A DNA stretch of 64,000 nucleotides from Rubrobacter calidifluminis (lineage in GTDB: Bacteria; Actinomycetota; Rubrobacteria; Rubrobacterales; Rubrobacteraceae), in NCBI RefSeq assembly GCF_028617075.1, contig NZ_JAQKGV010000004.1:124001-188000 (forward strand), in the 5' to 3' direction. A program made the position numbers and the translations under genes. Under the pieces are notes generated by a model, which ran no database searches, was not told the DNA's origin, and saw nothing but the letters and a program-made list of their open reading frames with translations. Each line of letters starts with the position of its first letter. Positions within the stretch are counted from its first letter, which is position 1. Positions 15,401 to 24,514 of this stretch are shown piece by piece.

Positions 15401-15616
15401 ATGAAGAGTGGTATCCATCCGGCCTACACGAAGACGATCGTGAGGTGTAGCTGCGGCAACGAGTTCGAGACCCGTTCGACCGCCGAGCAGGAGGTGCTGC
15501 ACGTGGACGTGTGCTCCGCCTGCCACCCCTTCTTCACCGGCAAGCAGCGCATAGTCGATTCCGGCGGGAGGGTCCAGCGCTTCCAGGACCGTCTGGCCCG
15601 GCGGAGCAAGAAGTAG
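15401..15616 (+). CDS. rpmE: 50S ribosomal protein L31, zinc form
   Basis: 71 residues from ATG 15401, with a clear GGAGGAAAAAAG ribosome site; a longer frame from 15362 lacks support. [21 protein letters not shown] is the usual opening. Four cysteines are kept (CSCG and CSACHPF, with Val-Asp-Val-Cys), so it is the zinc-binding C+ type; in many bacteria the C- paralogue replaces it in zinc shortage. L31 bridges the ribosomal subunits. It stands between rho and yqhQ, a common Gram-positive order. Confidence 0.97.
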   Translation: MKSGIHPAYTKTIVRCSCGNEFETRSTAEQEVLHVDVCSACHPFFTGKQRIVDSGGRVQRFQDRLARRSKK

Positions 15617-15626
15617 CGGGGCCACC

Positions 15627-16544
15627 ATGCGGGTCGGCGGGCAGGCGGTGATGGAGGGCGTCCTGATGCGCTCCCCCAACTTCTGGGGGGTGGCGGTCAG
15701 GACGCCCGACGGGGAGGTAGACATCAAGGCCGAGCGGTTTCGTTCGGTCACCGGAAAGAGCCGCCTGCTGCGCCTCCCGGTGATAAGGGGTTTCGTCTCT
15801 CTGGCCGAGACCCTGTGGCTGGGCATGCGGGCCCTCACGCTCTCCACCAACATCGCGCTCGGTGAGGAGCAGGAGCTCTCCAGGAAGGAGATAGCGGGTA
15901 CGATGCTCTTCGGGCTCGTGCTCGCGGTGGTGCTCTTCCTGGCGGTTCCGGTGCTCGGCACCAAGGGGATAGGCTGGCTCCTCGGAGGTAGGATCGAGAA
16001 CCCCCTGGTCTTCAACCTGGTAGAGGGGGTTTTGCGCATCGCCATCTTCCTGGCCTACCTGGTGGGGATCACGGCGGTGAGCCGCGACATCAAACGTTTC
16101 TTCGCCTACCACGGAGCCGAACACAAGGCGATAAAGGTCTACGAGCGTGGGGACGAGCTCGTCCCCGAGAACGCGAGGGACCTCGACACGAGCCACGTCC
16201 GCTGCGGCACGAGCTTCATCCTCTACGTGCTCGTGCTCTCGATCCTGGTCTTCTCGCTGCTCGGTATACAGGGGTGGGCCGCGATGGTCGCGAGCAGGAT
16301 AGTCGTGATCCCGCTGGTCGCGGGTATAGCTTTCGAGTTCATAATGTGGAGCGCCAGACACCAGGAGAGCCCATTCGTGAGGGCCCTGATCTGGCCCGGG
16401 CTGCAGCTGCAGAAGCTGACGACCCGTGAACCCACGGACGAGATGGTCGAGGTGGCGATGGCCTCGCTCAAGAAGGTGCTCTCCATGGAGCAGGAGGCGC
16501 GAGGCGGCGGTGTGGACGATGGTACGAGCAAGCTGGTGATCTAA
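15627..16544 (+). CDS. yqhQ: YqhQ/DUF1385 membrane protein
   Basis: 305 residues. The opening [19 protein letters not shown] is the DUF1385 signature. A cytoplasmic domain with [14 protein letters not shown] and [13 protein letters not shown] carries likely metal-binding His and Cys residues and is placed between about five membrane helices. The reaction is unknown; the family is annotated as metal-dependent enzymes. It commonly lies next to rpmE and prfA, as here, and is probably co-transcribed with them. Confidence 0.92.
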   Translation: MRVGGQAVMEGVLMRSPNFWGVAVRTPDGEVDIKAERFRSVTGKSRLLRLPVIRGFVSLAETLWLGMRALTLSTNIALGEEQELSRKEIAGTMLFGLVLAVVLFLAVPVLGTKGIGWLLGGRIENPLVFNLVEGVLRIAIFLAYLVGITAVSRDIKRFFAYHGAEHKAIKVYERGDELVPENARDLDTSHVRCGTSFILYVLVLSILVFSLLGIQGWAAMVASRIVVIPLVAGIAFEFIMWSARHQESPFVRALIWPGLQLQKLTTREPTDEMVEVAMASLKKVLSMEQEARGGGVDDGTSKLVI

Positions 16545-16545
16545 T

Positions 16546-17640
16546 TTGGACGAGCAGGTCGTAAAGCTGGCGGAGGAGACGCTGGGCAGGTTTCGGGCGC
16601 TCACGCAGGAGCTGTCCGACCCCGGGCTGTACTCGGATCAACGCAGGTACGCGGAGGTGGCCAAGGAACACGCGCGTCTGAAGCGCGGCGCCGAGCTCTG
16701 TGAGGCGATGCTCGAGGCCATAAAGGAGGGCCGGGAGGCCAGAGAGCTGGTCGAGTCTTCGGAGAACGCCGAGGAGAGGGAGTTTTTCGCCTCGGAGGCC
16801 GCCGCGGCCGAAGCAAGGGCAGAGGAGCTGGCCGAGGAGATCCGGGCGGAGTTGATAGTGCGTGATCCGAACGACGACAAGGACGTCATCCTCGAGATAC
16901 GGGCCGGGGCCGGGGGAGACGAGGCCGCCCTGTTCGCCGGTGAGCTCTACGAGATGTACGCCCGGTATGCCGACCGGCTCGGTTTCAGCCACCGCATACT
17001 CTCTTCGAGCCCGGCGGAGATCGGTGGCTACAAGGAGGTCGCCATGGAGATCAGCGGCGACCGGGCGTACTCCATCTTCAAGCACGAGGGGGGTACCCAC
17101 CGCGTCCAGCGCGTTCCGAAGACCGAGAGCCAGGGGCGCATCCACACCTCCACGGCGACCGTCGCCGTCCTCCCGGAGGCCGAGGAGGTCGAGGTGGAGA
17201 TAAACCCCAACGACCTCGAGATAGACGTCTACCGCTCCTCCGGACCCGGCGGCCAGAGCGTGAACACCACCGACTCGGCGGTCAGGATCACCCACAAGCC
17301 GACCGGCCTCGTCGTGACCTGCCAGAACGAGAAGAGCCAGCTTCAGAACAAGGAGCAGGCGATGAGGATCCTGCGCTCGCGCCTGCTCGAACGAGAGCTG
17401 CGCGAGCAGCGCGAACGGCAGGGGGCGATGCGGCTCGCTCAGGTCGGGACAGGAGATCGCTCTGCGAAGGTCCGTACCTACAACTTCCCCCAGGGGCGCG
17501 TTACCGACCACCGGGTCAACCTCACCACCCACAACCTCGAGGCCGTGCTCGAAGGGGAGCTCGAGGAGTTCACCCGTGCTCTGGCCGCCAAGGAGAGGGC
17601 CGAGCGACTGGCCGAGGAGGCGGCCGGGGCCAGAAGCTGA
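16546..17640 (+). CDS. prfA: Peptide chain release factor 1
   Basis: 364 residues from TTG 16546, one base after the yqhQ stop. The helical domain 1 is followed by the stop-codon recognition loop [14 protein letters not shown], whose PxT tripeptide reads PKT, and by the GGQ loop [20 protein letters not shown] that triggers peptide release. Recognises UAA and UAG. The PxT motif and the companion SPF-containing prfB at 50951 confirm which factor is which. prmC, whose product methylates the GGQ glutamine, follows at once. Confidence 0.97.
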   Translation: MDEQVVKLAEETLGRFRALTQELSDPGLYSDQRRYAEVAKEHARLKRGAELCEAMLEAIKEGREARELVESSENAEEREFFASEAAAAEARAEELAEEIRAELIVRDPNDDKDVILEIRAGAGGDEAALFAGELYEMYARYADRLGFSHRILSSSPAEIGGYKEVAMEISGDRAYSIFKHEGGTHRVQRVPKTESQGRIHTSTATVAVLPEAEEVEVEINPNDLEIDVYRSSGPGGQSVNTTDSAVRITHKPTGLVVTCQNEKSQLQNKEQAMRILRSRLLERELREQRERQGAMRLAQVGTGDRSAKVRTYNFPQGRVTDHRVNLTTHNLEAVLEGELEEFTRALAAKERAERLAEEAAGARS

Positions 17641-17643
17641 GTT

Positions 17644-18510
17644 TTGCTGCACCAAGCTTTGACCAGCCGACGGTTTGTCAGGTGGGCGGCGGAGGAACTG
17701 CGTGCCGCAGGCGTACCCGAGCCCGAAGTCTCGGCGGAGGTACTCCTCGCCGAGTTGCTGGGCGTGGGCAGGGCCGAGGTGGCGGCCCGCGATATCCCGG
17801 TCTCCGGTGAACTGCTGGATCGCTACCGTTCCATGGTCTCCCGACGCAGGGGACGTGAGCCCGTGCAGCGCATCCTCGGTTATGCGTACTTCCGTAAACT
17901 TAAGCTTGAAGTAGACGGTTCGGTGCTCGTGCCGCGCGCCGACACGGAGAGCGTCGTCGATGTGGCGTTACGCTGGATCGACGGGCGCGGGGGGGAGGCG
18001 AGGGTGCTCGACCTCGGGACCGGTTCGGGGGCGATAGCTCTTTCCGTAGCGTTGGAGAGGCCCCGTTGTGAGGTCTACGCTTCGGACGTCTCTTCTGCGG
18101 CGCTCGAGGTCGCCCGGCGCAACGCCGCTTCTTCCGGGGTGGAGGTGACCTTCCTGCAGGCCGACCTCTCGAGTGGGCTCGAGGAGCTTGCGGGGAGGAT
18201 CGACCTTCTCGTCTCGAACCCGCCCTATGTGAAGAGCGGGGAGATCGGCGCTCTCATGCCCGAAGTACGCCTGTGGGATCCCCCCGGGGCCCTCGACGGC
18301 GGTTCGGACGGCCTCTCCTTCTACAGGAGGATCTTCGCCGAGATCCCGGAGCTGCTCGCGCCCGGGGCCGGGGTGATCCTGGAGATTGGGGACGGACAGG
18401 CACAAGAGGTGTTCGACCTCGGGGAGAAAGCCGGCTTCCGCCCGCTCGGGGTGGAGCGTGATCTCGCCGGCAGCGAACGTGTGGTCGCCTTCGTGTGGGA
18501 GGTGAGATGA
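17644..18510 (+). CDS. prmC: Release factor glutamine N5-methyltransferase
   Basis: 288 residues from TTG 17644. The N-terminal helical domain (AAEELRAAGVPEPEVSAEVL) binds the release factor. The SAM-binding Rossmann core has VLDLGTGSGAIALS and the catalytic SNPPYVKSGE. It methylates the glutamine of the GGQ motif in RF1 and RF2. It sits between prfA and tsaC in the standard bacterial order; its stop overlaps the tsaC start (ATGA). Confidence 0.95.
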   Translation: MLHQALTSRRFVRWAAEELRAAGVPEPEVSAEVLLAELLGVGRAEVAARDIPVSGELLDRYRSMVSRRRGREPVQRILGYAYFRKLKLEVDGSVLVPRADTESVVDVALRWIDGRGGEARVLDLGTGSGAIALSVALERPRCEVYASDVSSAALEVARRNAASSGVEVTFLQADLSSGLEELAGRIDLLVSNPPYVKSGEIGALMPEVRLWDPPGALDGGSDGLSFYRRIFAEIPELLAPGAGVILEIGDGQAQEVFDLGEKAGFRPLGVERDLAGSERVVAFVWEVR

Positions 18511-19085
18511 AAGCTAAAGTAAAGGTGGAGGAGGCGGCAGAGCGTCTGAAGCGGGGCGAGGTCGGGCTCGTTCCGACCGAGACCGTCGTCGGGCTCATGG
18601 CCACGGAGAGAGGCGTGCGCAGGATACAGGAGATAAAGCGGCGGGATCCGAGCAAGCCGCTGCAGCTTCTGTGCCGCTCGGCCCGGGAGGCGTTCGGTCT
18701 TGCGGCCCGGGTTCCCCCGCTCGCCGAGAAGCTCGCCGGGCTCTACTGGCCCGGAGGTCTCACGCTCGTGCTGGACCGTCCAGGGGGTGGGACGGTGGGG
18801 CTGCGTGTCCCGGACCATCCTACCGTGCAGCGAATCCTCGAAGCCCATGGCGGACCCGCTTACGCCACGAGCGCCAACATCTCTGGAGAGCCGGCGCCCT
18901 CCTCGCTCGAGGAGGTTGACCCCCGGGTGCTGGAGGAGGTCGACTTCATCGTGGAAGGAGAACCCGGCGGGGGCACGGCTTCTGCGGTGGTGGATCTGTC
19001 GGGAGAGAACCTGCGGGTGCTGCGTCCTTCGGGGGAGCTGGACCAGGAGAAGCTGGAGCGGCTTCGCCGGGAGGTCGGTGTTTGA
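18507..19085 (+). CDS. tsaC: L-threonylcarbamoyladenylate synthase
   Basis: 192 residues from ATG 18507, overlapping the prmC stop by four bases. YrdC/Sua5 fold: GLVPTETVVGLMA, IKRRDPSKPLQLLC (the KxR and SxN substrate site), YWPGGLTLVLDR and YATSANISGEPAP. It makes threonylcarbamoyl-AMP from threonine, bicarbonate and ATP for the t6A37 base of ANN-decoding tRNAs. The short YrdC form without the Sua5 C-terminal domain. Confidence 0.94.
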   Translation: MKAKVKVEEAAERLKRGEVGLVPTETVVGLMATERGVRRIQEIKRRDPSKPLQLLCRSAREAFGLAARVPPLAEKLAGLYWPGGLTLVLDRPGGGTVGLRVPDHPTVQRILEAHGGPAYATSANISGEPAPSSLEEVDPRVLEEVDFIVEGEPGGGTASAVVDLSGENLRVLRPSGELDQEKLERLRREVGV

Positions 19086-19110
19086 GGACGGAGCGCGGGG
19101 TGTTTATACT
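19082..19110 (+). promoter_or_regulatory. glyA promoter
   Basis: TTGAGG (19082-19087) and TATACT (19105-19110) with a 17-base spacer, overlapping the tsaC stop codon. The leader of about 105 bases contains a GCCAGCC/GGCTGGC stem (19157-19163 with 19190-19196). That stem may be regulatory, but no known riboswitch is recognised. Confidence 0.7.
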
Positions 19111-19222
19111 CCTCTCCCGGGCTGGCTGCAAACGCCGGTTTCAGGAGCCGGCACACGCCAGCCTGCAACCCTGGCTTCGGGCAGCCTGGGGCTGGCGACG
19201 GTAGAGATTCGGAGGTGAACCT

Positions 19223-20443
19223 TTGATCGGGCCTTACGTCGAGGTGGACGCGGAAGTTCAGGAAGCTCTGGACGCGGAGCTCGAACGCCAGCGGAACACG
19301 ATAGAGCTCATAGCGAGCGAGAACTTCGCGTCGCCGGCGGTGCTGGCTGCCCAGGGTTCCGTACTGACCAACAAGTACGCCGAGGGGTATCCCGGGAAGC
19401 GGTATTACGGTGGTTGCGAGCACGTCGACAGGGTGGAGAGCCTGGCCATAGAGCGGGCGAAGAGGCTCTTCGGTGCCGAGCACGTCAACGTCCAGCCGCA
19501 CTCCGGCAGCCAGGCCAACGAGGCCGCCTACGCCGTGTTGCTCGAGCCCGGGGAGAAGGTTCTCTCGATGGACCTCGCCCACGGCGGGCATCTGACCCAC
19601 GGGATGAAGATCAACTTCAGCGGCAGAACCTACGACTTCGTCCACTACGGTGTGGGTGAGGACGGCTACATAGACCACGACGAGGTGCGTGAGATAGCCC
19701 GGCGCGAGCGGCCCCGGCTCATAGTCGCCGGGGCGAGCGCCTACCCTCGCACGCTGCACTTCGACGCCTTCCGTGAGATCGCCGACGAGGTCGGGGCCTA
19801 TCTGATGGTGGACATGGCGCACATCGCCGGGCTGGTCGCAGGAGGGGTGCACCCATCCCCGATCCCCTACTGCGAGGTGGTCACGACGACGACCCACAAG
19901 ACGCTGCGCGGCGGGCGGGGCGGGATGGTCTTCTGCCGCGAAGAGTTCGCGAAGAAACTGGACAGCCGGGTCTTCCCTGGTTTGCAGGGCGGGCCGCTGA
20001 TGCACGCCATAGCCGGCAAAGCCGTTGCGCTCGGCGAGGCGTTGAGGCCCGAGTTCGCGGACTACGCCCGGCGGGTGGTGGCAAACGCCCGGGTGATGGC
20101 CGAGAGGCTCATGGAGGGTGGGATGAAGCTCGTCTCCGGCGGGACGGACAACCATCTGATGCTCGTCGATCTGCGCGGCAGCGGGGTTACCGGCAAGGAG
20201 CTCGAGACGAGGCTCGAAAGTGTCGGGATCACCTGCAACAAGAACATGGTCCCCGGAGATCCCGAGCCACCGACGGTGACCAGCGGCATCAGGCTCGGCA
20301 CCGCCGCCGTAACCACGCGCGGCATGGGGGAAGAGGAGATGCGCGAGATCGCGGACATCATAGCGGCCGCGGCCCGGGGTGAGACCGATGGGCTGCGCGG
20401 GAGGGTCAGGGAGATCGTGGAAGCCCACCCGCTCTATGCGTGA
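19223..20443 (+). CDS. glyA: Serine hydroxymethyltransferase
   Basis: 406 residues from TTG 19223 behind GGAGGTG. Fold-type I PLP enzyme: [56 protein letters not shown] and the PLP lysine in [14 protein letters not shown]. It interconverts serine and glycine while loading tetrahydrofolate with a one-carbon unit. It has its own promoter. upp starts inside its last codons, so the message continues into nucleotide salvage genes. Confidence 0.97.
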   Translation: MIGPYVEVDAEVQEALDAELERQRNTIELIASENFASPAVLAAQGSVLTNKYAEGYPGKRYYGGCEHVDRVESLAIERAKRLFGAEHVNVQPHSGSQANEAAYAVLLEPGEKVLSMDLAHGGHLTHGMKINFSGRTYDFVHYGVGEDGYIDHDEVREIARRERPRLIVAGASAYPRTLHFDAFREIADEVGAYLMVDMAHIAGLVAGGVHPSPIPYCEVVTTTTHKTLRGGRGGMVFCREEFAKKLDSRVFPGLQGGPLMHAIAGKAVALGEALRPEFADYARRVVANARVMAERLMEGGMKLVSGGTDNHLMLVDLRGSGVTGKELETRLESVGITCNKNMVPGDPEPPTVTSGIRLGTAAVTTRGMGEEEMREIADIIAAAARGETDGLRGRVREIVEAHPLYA

Positions 20444-21071
20444 CTACCCCAACCTTCACGTCGTAGACCTCCCGCTGAGCCGGCACAAGCTCTCGGTTCT
20501 CAGGGACGAGCGCACCAGGCACCGGGAGTTCCGGCAGGCCATGCACGAGCTCGCCCTCATCCTGGTCGCCGAGGCGACGCGTAGGATGCCGACGAGCACG
20601 GTGAAGGTGCACACCCCGCTCGCTGAGACGGAGGTCGAGGAGATCTCGGGACCCATCTGCTTGGTGCCCGTGCTGAGGGCCGGTCTGGGGATGCTCGAAG
20701 GGGCGCTGGCGCTGCTGCCGGAGGCCACGGTCGGTTTCATGGGTCTCTTCCGGGACGAGCGGACCACCGAACCGGTCGAGTACTACGTGAACCTTCCACG
20801 CAACCTGAAAGACTACTTCGTCGTCGTGCTCGACCCCATGCTCGCCACCGGCGGCAGCCTCTCCGCCACGCTCGCCAAGCTCAAGGAGGAAGGGGCCGTC
20901 TGGATCTCGTGCGTGCACGCCGTGGCCGCCGTACCCGGGATAGAGCGGGTCACGCGCGAACACCCGGACGTCTCCTTCTACACGGCGGCGGTGGATCCGG
21001 GGCTGGACGAGAGAGCGTTCATAGTGCCGGGGCTGGGCGATGCGGGGGACAGGCTGTATGGCACGCTCTGA
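20436..21071 (+). CDS. upp: Uracil phosphoribosyltransferase
   Basis: 211 residues from ATG 20436, which lies eight bases inside glyA; family members begin at this point ([19 protein letters not shown]). Key motifs are [25 protein letters not shown] and the PRPP loop [10 protein letters not shown]. It converts uracil and PRPP to UMP. Between glyA and dCMP deaminase it forms a pyrimidine and one-carbon cluster that could feed thymidylate synthesis. Confidence 0.96.
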   Translation: MRDYPNLHVVDLPLSRHKLSVLRDERTRHREFRQAMHELALILVAEATRRMPTSTVKVHTPLAETEVEEISGPICLVPVLRAGLGMLEGALALLPEATVGFMGLFRDERTTEPVEYYVNLPRNLKDYFVVVLDPMLATGGSLSATLAKLKEEGAVWISCVHAVAAVPGIERVTREHPDVSFYTAAVDPGLDERAFIVPGLGDAGDRLYGTL

Positions 21072-21531
21072 AATCTCGAACCGGAACAGGCCCTCCTGGG
21101 ACCAGTACTTCATGCGCATAGCGCATGAGGTGGCAACCCGTTCTACCTGCCCGCGCCTTGCGGTCGGGGCGGTGATCGTCCGCGACCGCAGGATCCTCAC
21201 CACCGGTTACAATGGCAGTCCTTCCGGGATGCCGCATTGCGATGAGGTCGGCTGCCTCATACGGATAGTCGACGGGCGGGAGAGCTGTCAGCGGACCCTC
21301 CACGCCGAGCAGAACGCCATCATCCAGGCCGCATATCACGGGGTCAGCGTGCGCGGTGCCTCGATCTACTGCACCCACCAACCCTGTCTTCTCTGCGTGA
21401 AGATGATCATCAACTCCGGCATAGAAGACGTCTACTACGCTGGGGGATACCCAGATCCCCTCGCCCTTGAGATGGCGGCTGAGGGTGGGCTCAAGATGGT
21501 CAGGCTCGGGCCCGATGAGGCTCGAGGATAG
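21058..21531 (+). CDS. Deoxycytidylate (dCMP) deaminase
   Basis: 157 residues from ATG 21058, overlapping upp by 14 bases. Zinc deaminase motifs TLHAEQNAI (HAE) and [11 protein letters not shown] (PCxxC) are intact, with the extra [12 protein letters not shown] segment typical of dCMP deaminases (ComEB type). It makes dUMP for thymidylate synthase. It is the last gene before the atp operon promoter. Confidence 0.93.
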   Translation: MARSEISNRNRPSWDQYFMRIAHEVATRSTCPRLAVGAVIVRDRRILTTGYNGSPSGMPHCDEVGCLIRIVDGRESCQRTLHAEQNAIIQAAYHGVSVRGASIYCTHQPCLLCVKMIINSGIEDVYYAGGYPDPLALEMAAEGGLKMVRLGPDEARG

Positions 21532-21561
21532 ACGTTTCGCAGGTGGTGCGAATCCGTTTCT

Positions 21562-21590
21562 TTGCAGCAATATAACCAGTAAGGTATAGT
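21562..21590 (+). promoter_or_regulatory. atp operon promoter, leaderless
   Basis: TTGCAG (21562-21567), a 17-base spacer and TATAGT (21585-21590). The ATG of the first gene begins seven bases later at 21598, so the ten-gene atp message seems to start at its own initiation codon. Confidence 0.7.
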
Positions 21591-21597
21591 TTGCTCA

Positions 21598-21825
21598 ATG
21601 GTGGAGAACAATTCTCTCAAGGCGGATATGGGCGGTAATTATGCCCGATACATAGGGATTGGGTTCGCTTTCGTGGCCGTGATCGCGGCGCTCGCTGCCG
21701 GCGGTTTTTTCGTCGATGGACTTGTTGGCACCCTCCCCCTCTTCACGATCCTGGGGCTCGTCGCGGGCTTCGCCGGGGCTCTCTACTATGTGTACCTCGC
21801 GGTGAAGGGACTGGGGGGGAGATGA
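21598..21825 (+). CDS. AtpZ/AtpI-type small membrane protein
   Basis: 75 residues with two membrane helices (YIGIGFAFVAVIAALAAGGFF and FTILGLVAGFAGALYYVYLA), the layout of AtpZ (F0F1_ATPase_gene 1 family). Such proteins open many atp operons, help assemble the c-ring and have been linked to magnesium or calcium transport. First gene of the operon; its stop overlaps the next ATG. Confidence 0.8.
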   Translation: MVENNSLKADMGGNYARYIGIGFAFVAVIAALAAGGFFVDGLVGTLPLFTILGLVAGFAGALYYVYLAVKGLGGR

Positions 21826-22253
21826 CCGACCAGTGGCGTCTGGCCCTCGGGTACGCGCTCCGGGTGTCCGTCGTCGCTGTCGTTGTGGGGGCCGGGCTGG
21901 TGTACGTCTACGGAGTCGTAGTGGCCGGTGCCTTCGAGTACGGGGTTGGCGTCGGCCTGGTGAGCCTGATCTCCACGGCCCTGACCGTCACGCTGCTGAC
22001 CACGAGCTCGTGGCTTGGCAGAGGGTGCGGTGTCGGGTCTTTTTTCCTGCGTTACGGATTCGACGCGCTCGCTCTGGGGATTCCGGCCTTCTTGGGGCTC
22101 TGGCCCGTTGTGGCCATGCTCTCGGGCTTCACGATGGTGTATCTGGCGGAGATCGTCTTGCTGGTTCCCAGGGCGGTGGCTGGGGGCGCGGTGCGCCGCG
22201 CTCCCGGCTCTGAGGCGGTAGGTGAACTAGTAGAGCGGAGGGCTAAGATTTGA
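21822..22253 (+). CDS. atpI: AtpI-like ATP synthase accessory protein
   Basis: 143 residues with four membrane helices. Position between atpZ and atpB and the four-helix layout fit AtpI, which assists c-ring assembly; the sequence itself is divergent and gives no strong motif. Starts are overlapped on both sides (ATGA and TTGA). A generic membrane protein cannot be excluded. Confidence 0.65.
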   Translation: MTDQWRLALGYALRVSVVAVVVGAGLVYVYGVVVAGAFEYGVGVGLVSLISTALTVTLLTTSSWLGRGCGVGSFFLRYGFDALALGIPAFLGLWPVVAMLSGFTMVYLAEIVLLVPRAVAGGAVRRAPGSEAVGELVERRAKI

Positions 22254-23035
22254 CGGTTACGCTGGCGCTCTTGAAGCTCAGCCAGGAACAGGTCAGGGAG
22301 AAGATCCTTCACACTTGGGCTAGCGGGGAGAAGTCGTGGGTCATCCCGATCCACCTCGGCCCCCTCAACCTCTCGATAACGAAGATCGAGTGGTTTCTCT
22401 TCATCGGGGTTGCAGTGACGTTCCTGTTCCTTTTCTTTGGAAGCCGGGCGCTCAAAAACCGGCCCGGGGCATACCAGGTTCTCGTCGAAGAGACTTACGG
22501 CTTCGGCCGACGGATGCTGGGAGGTCAGATAGGCCCCGAAGGGATGAAATGGTTCCCATACACCCTCTCGATCTTCGTTTTGCTCCTTGTTCTGAACCTC
22601 ATAGCCCTCATCCCCAACACCTACCCGGTCACCAGCAATCTCTCCTTCACCGGTGCGCTGGCGATACTTACCTTCATACTCACCCAGTACGAGGGTGTGA
22701 GGCGGCACGGGCTCGGGGAATACCTCAAGAGCTGGGTGCCCGAAGGCTCCGGCCGGTTGATGGCCCCGGCCCTGTGGTTCCTGCACCTCATACAGGAGTT
22801 CACCAAACCGCTCACCCTCGCCATGCGACTTTACGCGAACATCATTGCTGGGCACCTGATCATATTCGTTTTCCTCAGCTTCATCCTCTACTACGGGATC
22901 TACTTCGCCGTAGTCTCCGTTCCGCTCGCGGTGGTGTTCTATGCATTTGAGATATTCGTGGCTGTGATCCAGGCATATATATTCGCTATACTTACGCAGG
23001 TCTATATAGAGTTGGCCATCTATGGAGAGGGATAG
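22250..23035 (+). CDS. atpB: ATP synthase F0 subunit a
   Basis: 261 residues, five to six membrane helices. The essential proton-path arginine is in LAMRLYANIIAGHLI, with NLIALIPNTYPVT and QAYIFAILTQVYIE also conserved. Subunit a holds the two half-channels that load and unload protons on the c-ring. TTG start overlaps the previous stop. Confidence 0.95.
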   Translation: MTVTLALLKLSQEQVREKILHTWASGEKSWVIPIHLGPLNLSITKIEWFLFIGVAVTFLFLFFGSRALKNRPGAYQVLVEETYGFGRRMLGGQIGPEGMKWFPYTLSIFVLLLVLNLIALIPNTYPVTSNLSFTGALAILTFILTQYEGVRRHGLGEYLKSWVPEGSGRLMAPALWFLHLIQEFTKPLTLAMRLYANIIAGHLIIFVFLSFILYYGIYFAVVSVPLAVVFYAFEIFVAVIQAYIFAILTQVYIELAIYGEG

Positions 23036-23110
23036 GATATCCCGGCTTTCTTCGAGCAAACTTTGCGGGTAAAGTCAGGTCCCTGAGAGGGGCGAGAGAA
23101 AGGAGATAGA

Positions 23111-23422
23111 ATGTTGGAGACGGCCACCAGCGTCCTCGAGCTAGCCCAGACGGGGGGCTTTGATGGCACCCTGGCGCTCCTGCAGTCGAACATAACCGAC
23201 CAGGGTCTCAAGTATCTGGGTACGGGCATCGCGGCCGGTACGGCGGTCATTGGCTCGGGGGCCGGGATGGGGTATCTGATTGGCCAGACGATAGCGAGCA
23301 TCCACCGGCAGCCGGAGGCGTTCGAGCAGACGCGGGGTCTGATGTTCCTCGGCATCGGTCTGGTGGAGGCGTTTGCGCTCTACGGTCTGGTCTTCGCCAT
23401 ACTCCTCGCCTTCGTCCTCTAG
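23111..23422 (+). CDS. atpE: ATP synthase F0 subunit c
   Basis: 103 residues. Two membrane helices with the loop HRQPEAFEQTR (RQP loop that contacts gamma and epsilon) and the ion-binding glutamate in GIGLVEAFALYGLV. Ala after the Glu, rather than Ser or Thr, fits a proton-driven rather than sodium-driven ring. The N-terminal region of about 30 residues before the first helix (GLKYLGTGIAAGTAVIG) is longer than the usual c subunit. AAAGGAG precedes the ATG. Confidence 0.95.
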   Translation: MLETATSVLELAQTGGFDGTLALLQSNITDQGLKYLGTGIAAGTAVIGSGAGMGYLIGQTIASIHRQPEAFEQTRGLMFLGIGLVEAFALYGLVFAILLAFVL

Positions 23423-23446
23423 CTTCTGGCAGGAGGGTAAAGGAGC

Positions 23447-23971
23447 ATGGGCGGCGGAATATTCGACGTAACCAACACGAGCCTGGTTTTCTGGGAGCTC
23501 GTCAGCTTCGCCATCCTGCTTATCCTGCTCTACCGGTTCGTCTACCCGGTGCTCCGGGAGCAGATACAGCGCCGGCAGGCCGCCATCGAGCAGGCCATCG
23601 AGGAGGCCGAGCGGACCCGAGAAGAGGCGCGGGAGCTCCTGGAGGAGTACCGCAGGCAGATGGAGGAGGCCCGGCAGGAGGCGCGCCGCATCCTGGACGA
23701 GGCGAGGAGGCAGGGTGAGGCTCAGCGTGAGCGGACGAAGGCCGAGGCCCGGCAGGAGGCCGAGCGGATAATCCGGCAGGCCCGGGAGGAGATCGGGCGC
23801 GAGCGCGACGCCGCGCTGCGCGAGGTGCGCCAGGAGGTCGCCGAGATGGTCGTACAGGCGGCGGAGCAGGTGCTGCGGCGCGAGATAGACCGGGAGGAGC
23901 ACGAGAGGCTCATCCAGGCCGCGCTGGACGATCTCGAGGCCGAGGTTGCCGGCTCCGTGAGCGGAGGTTAG
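23447..23971 (+). CDS. atpF: ATP synthase F0 subunit b
   Basis: 174 residues. One N-terminal membrane helix (FWELVSFAILLILLYRFVYP) followed by a long, highly charged coiled-coil rich in Glu, Arg and Ala (residues 38-160). It is the peripheral stalk that holds F1 against F0. The helix ends in a short region that meets the delta subunit, encoded one base downstream. Confidence 0.95.
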   Translation: MGGGIFDVTNTSLVFWELVSFAILLILLYRFVYPVLREQIQRRQAAIEQAIEEAERTREEARELLEEYRRQMEEARQEARRILDEARRQGEAQRERTKAEARQEAERIIRQAREEIGRERDAALREVRQEVAEMVVQAAEQVLRREIDREEHERLIQAALDDLEAEVAGSVSGG

Positions 23972-23972
23972 T

Positions 23973-24512
23973 TTGAGCGCCGTCTCAACCTATGCCGAGG
24001 CGCTCTTCGCGGCGGCGCGGGAGCGCGACGAGCTCGAAGGGGTCCTTGGGGATCTGAAGGAGTTCGTCGAGGCGCTCGAGGGTAATGAAGAGCTAAGGCT
24101 CTTCTTCTACGGGGGGCAGCTCGAGAAACGCGAGAAGCGGCGGGTCATAGACGCCCTGACCGAGCGGATGAGCCGGTCCACCCGCAATTTCCTCAAGGTG
24201 CTCGTGGACAACGATCGGGAGGAACTTCTCCCTGAGATACTGCTTCGCTACGAGGAACTCGTCGAGGAGCACCTCCGGCGCGTCGAGGTCGAGGTCGTCA
24301 CCGCCATCGAGCTTTCCGAGGGGGCGGTCAGGCGTCTCAAGGAGAGGCTGGAGGGTATACTCGCAGGCAGGGAGGTGATCCTGAGGACGAGCGTGGACCC
24401 GGAGATAATCGGTGGAGCGGTCTTCAGGTTCGGTGACAGGATGATGGACGGCAGCCTCCGGGGGCAGCTGGAGAGCCTGCGGGAGGCGATGGTCGAGAGG
24501 AGTGTTGTATAG
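23973..24512 (+). CDS. atpH: ATP synthase F1 subunit delta
   Basis: 179 residues from TTG. N-terminal six-helix domain ([35 protein letters not shown]) and the C-terminal strand region ending [20 protein letters not shown], conserved in delta/OSCP. It caps F1 and ties it to the b stalk. Confidence 0.94.
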   Translation: MSAVSTYAEALFAAARERDELEGVLGDLKEFVEALEGNEELRLFFYGGQLEKREKRRVIDALTERMSRSTRNFLKVLVDNDREELLPEILLRYEELVEEHLRRVEVEVVTAIELSEGAVRRLKERLEGILAGREVILRTSVDPEIIGGAVFRFGDRMMDGSLRGQLESLREAMVERSVV

Positions 24513-24514
24513 CG

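Noticed and set aside
19111-19222. glyA leader as a known riboswitch
   Set aside because: A GCCAGCC/GGCTGGC stem is present but no consensus for ZTP, THF, glycine or SAM riboswitches was recognised.
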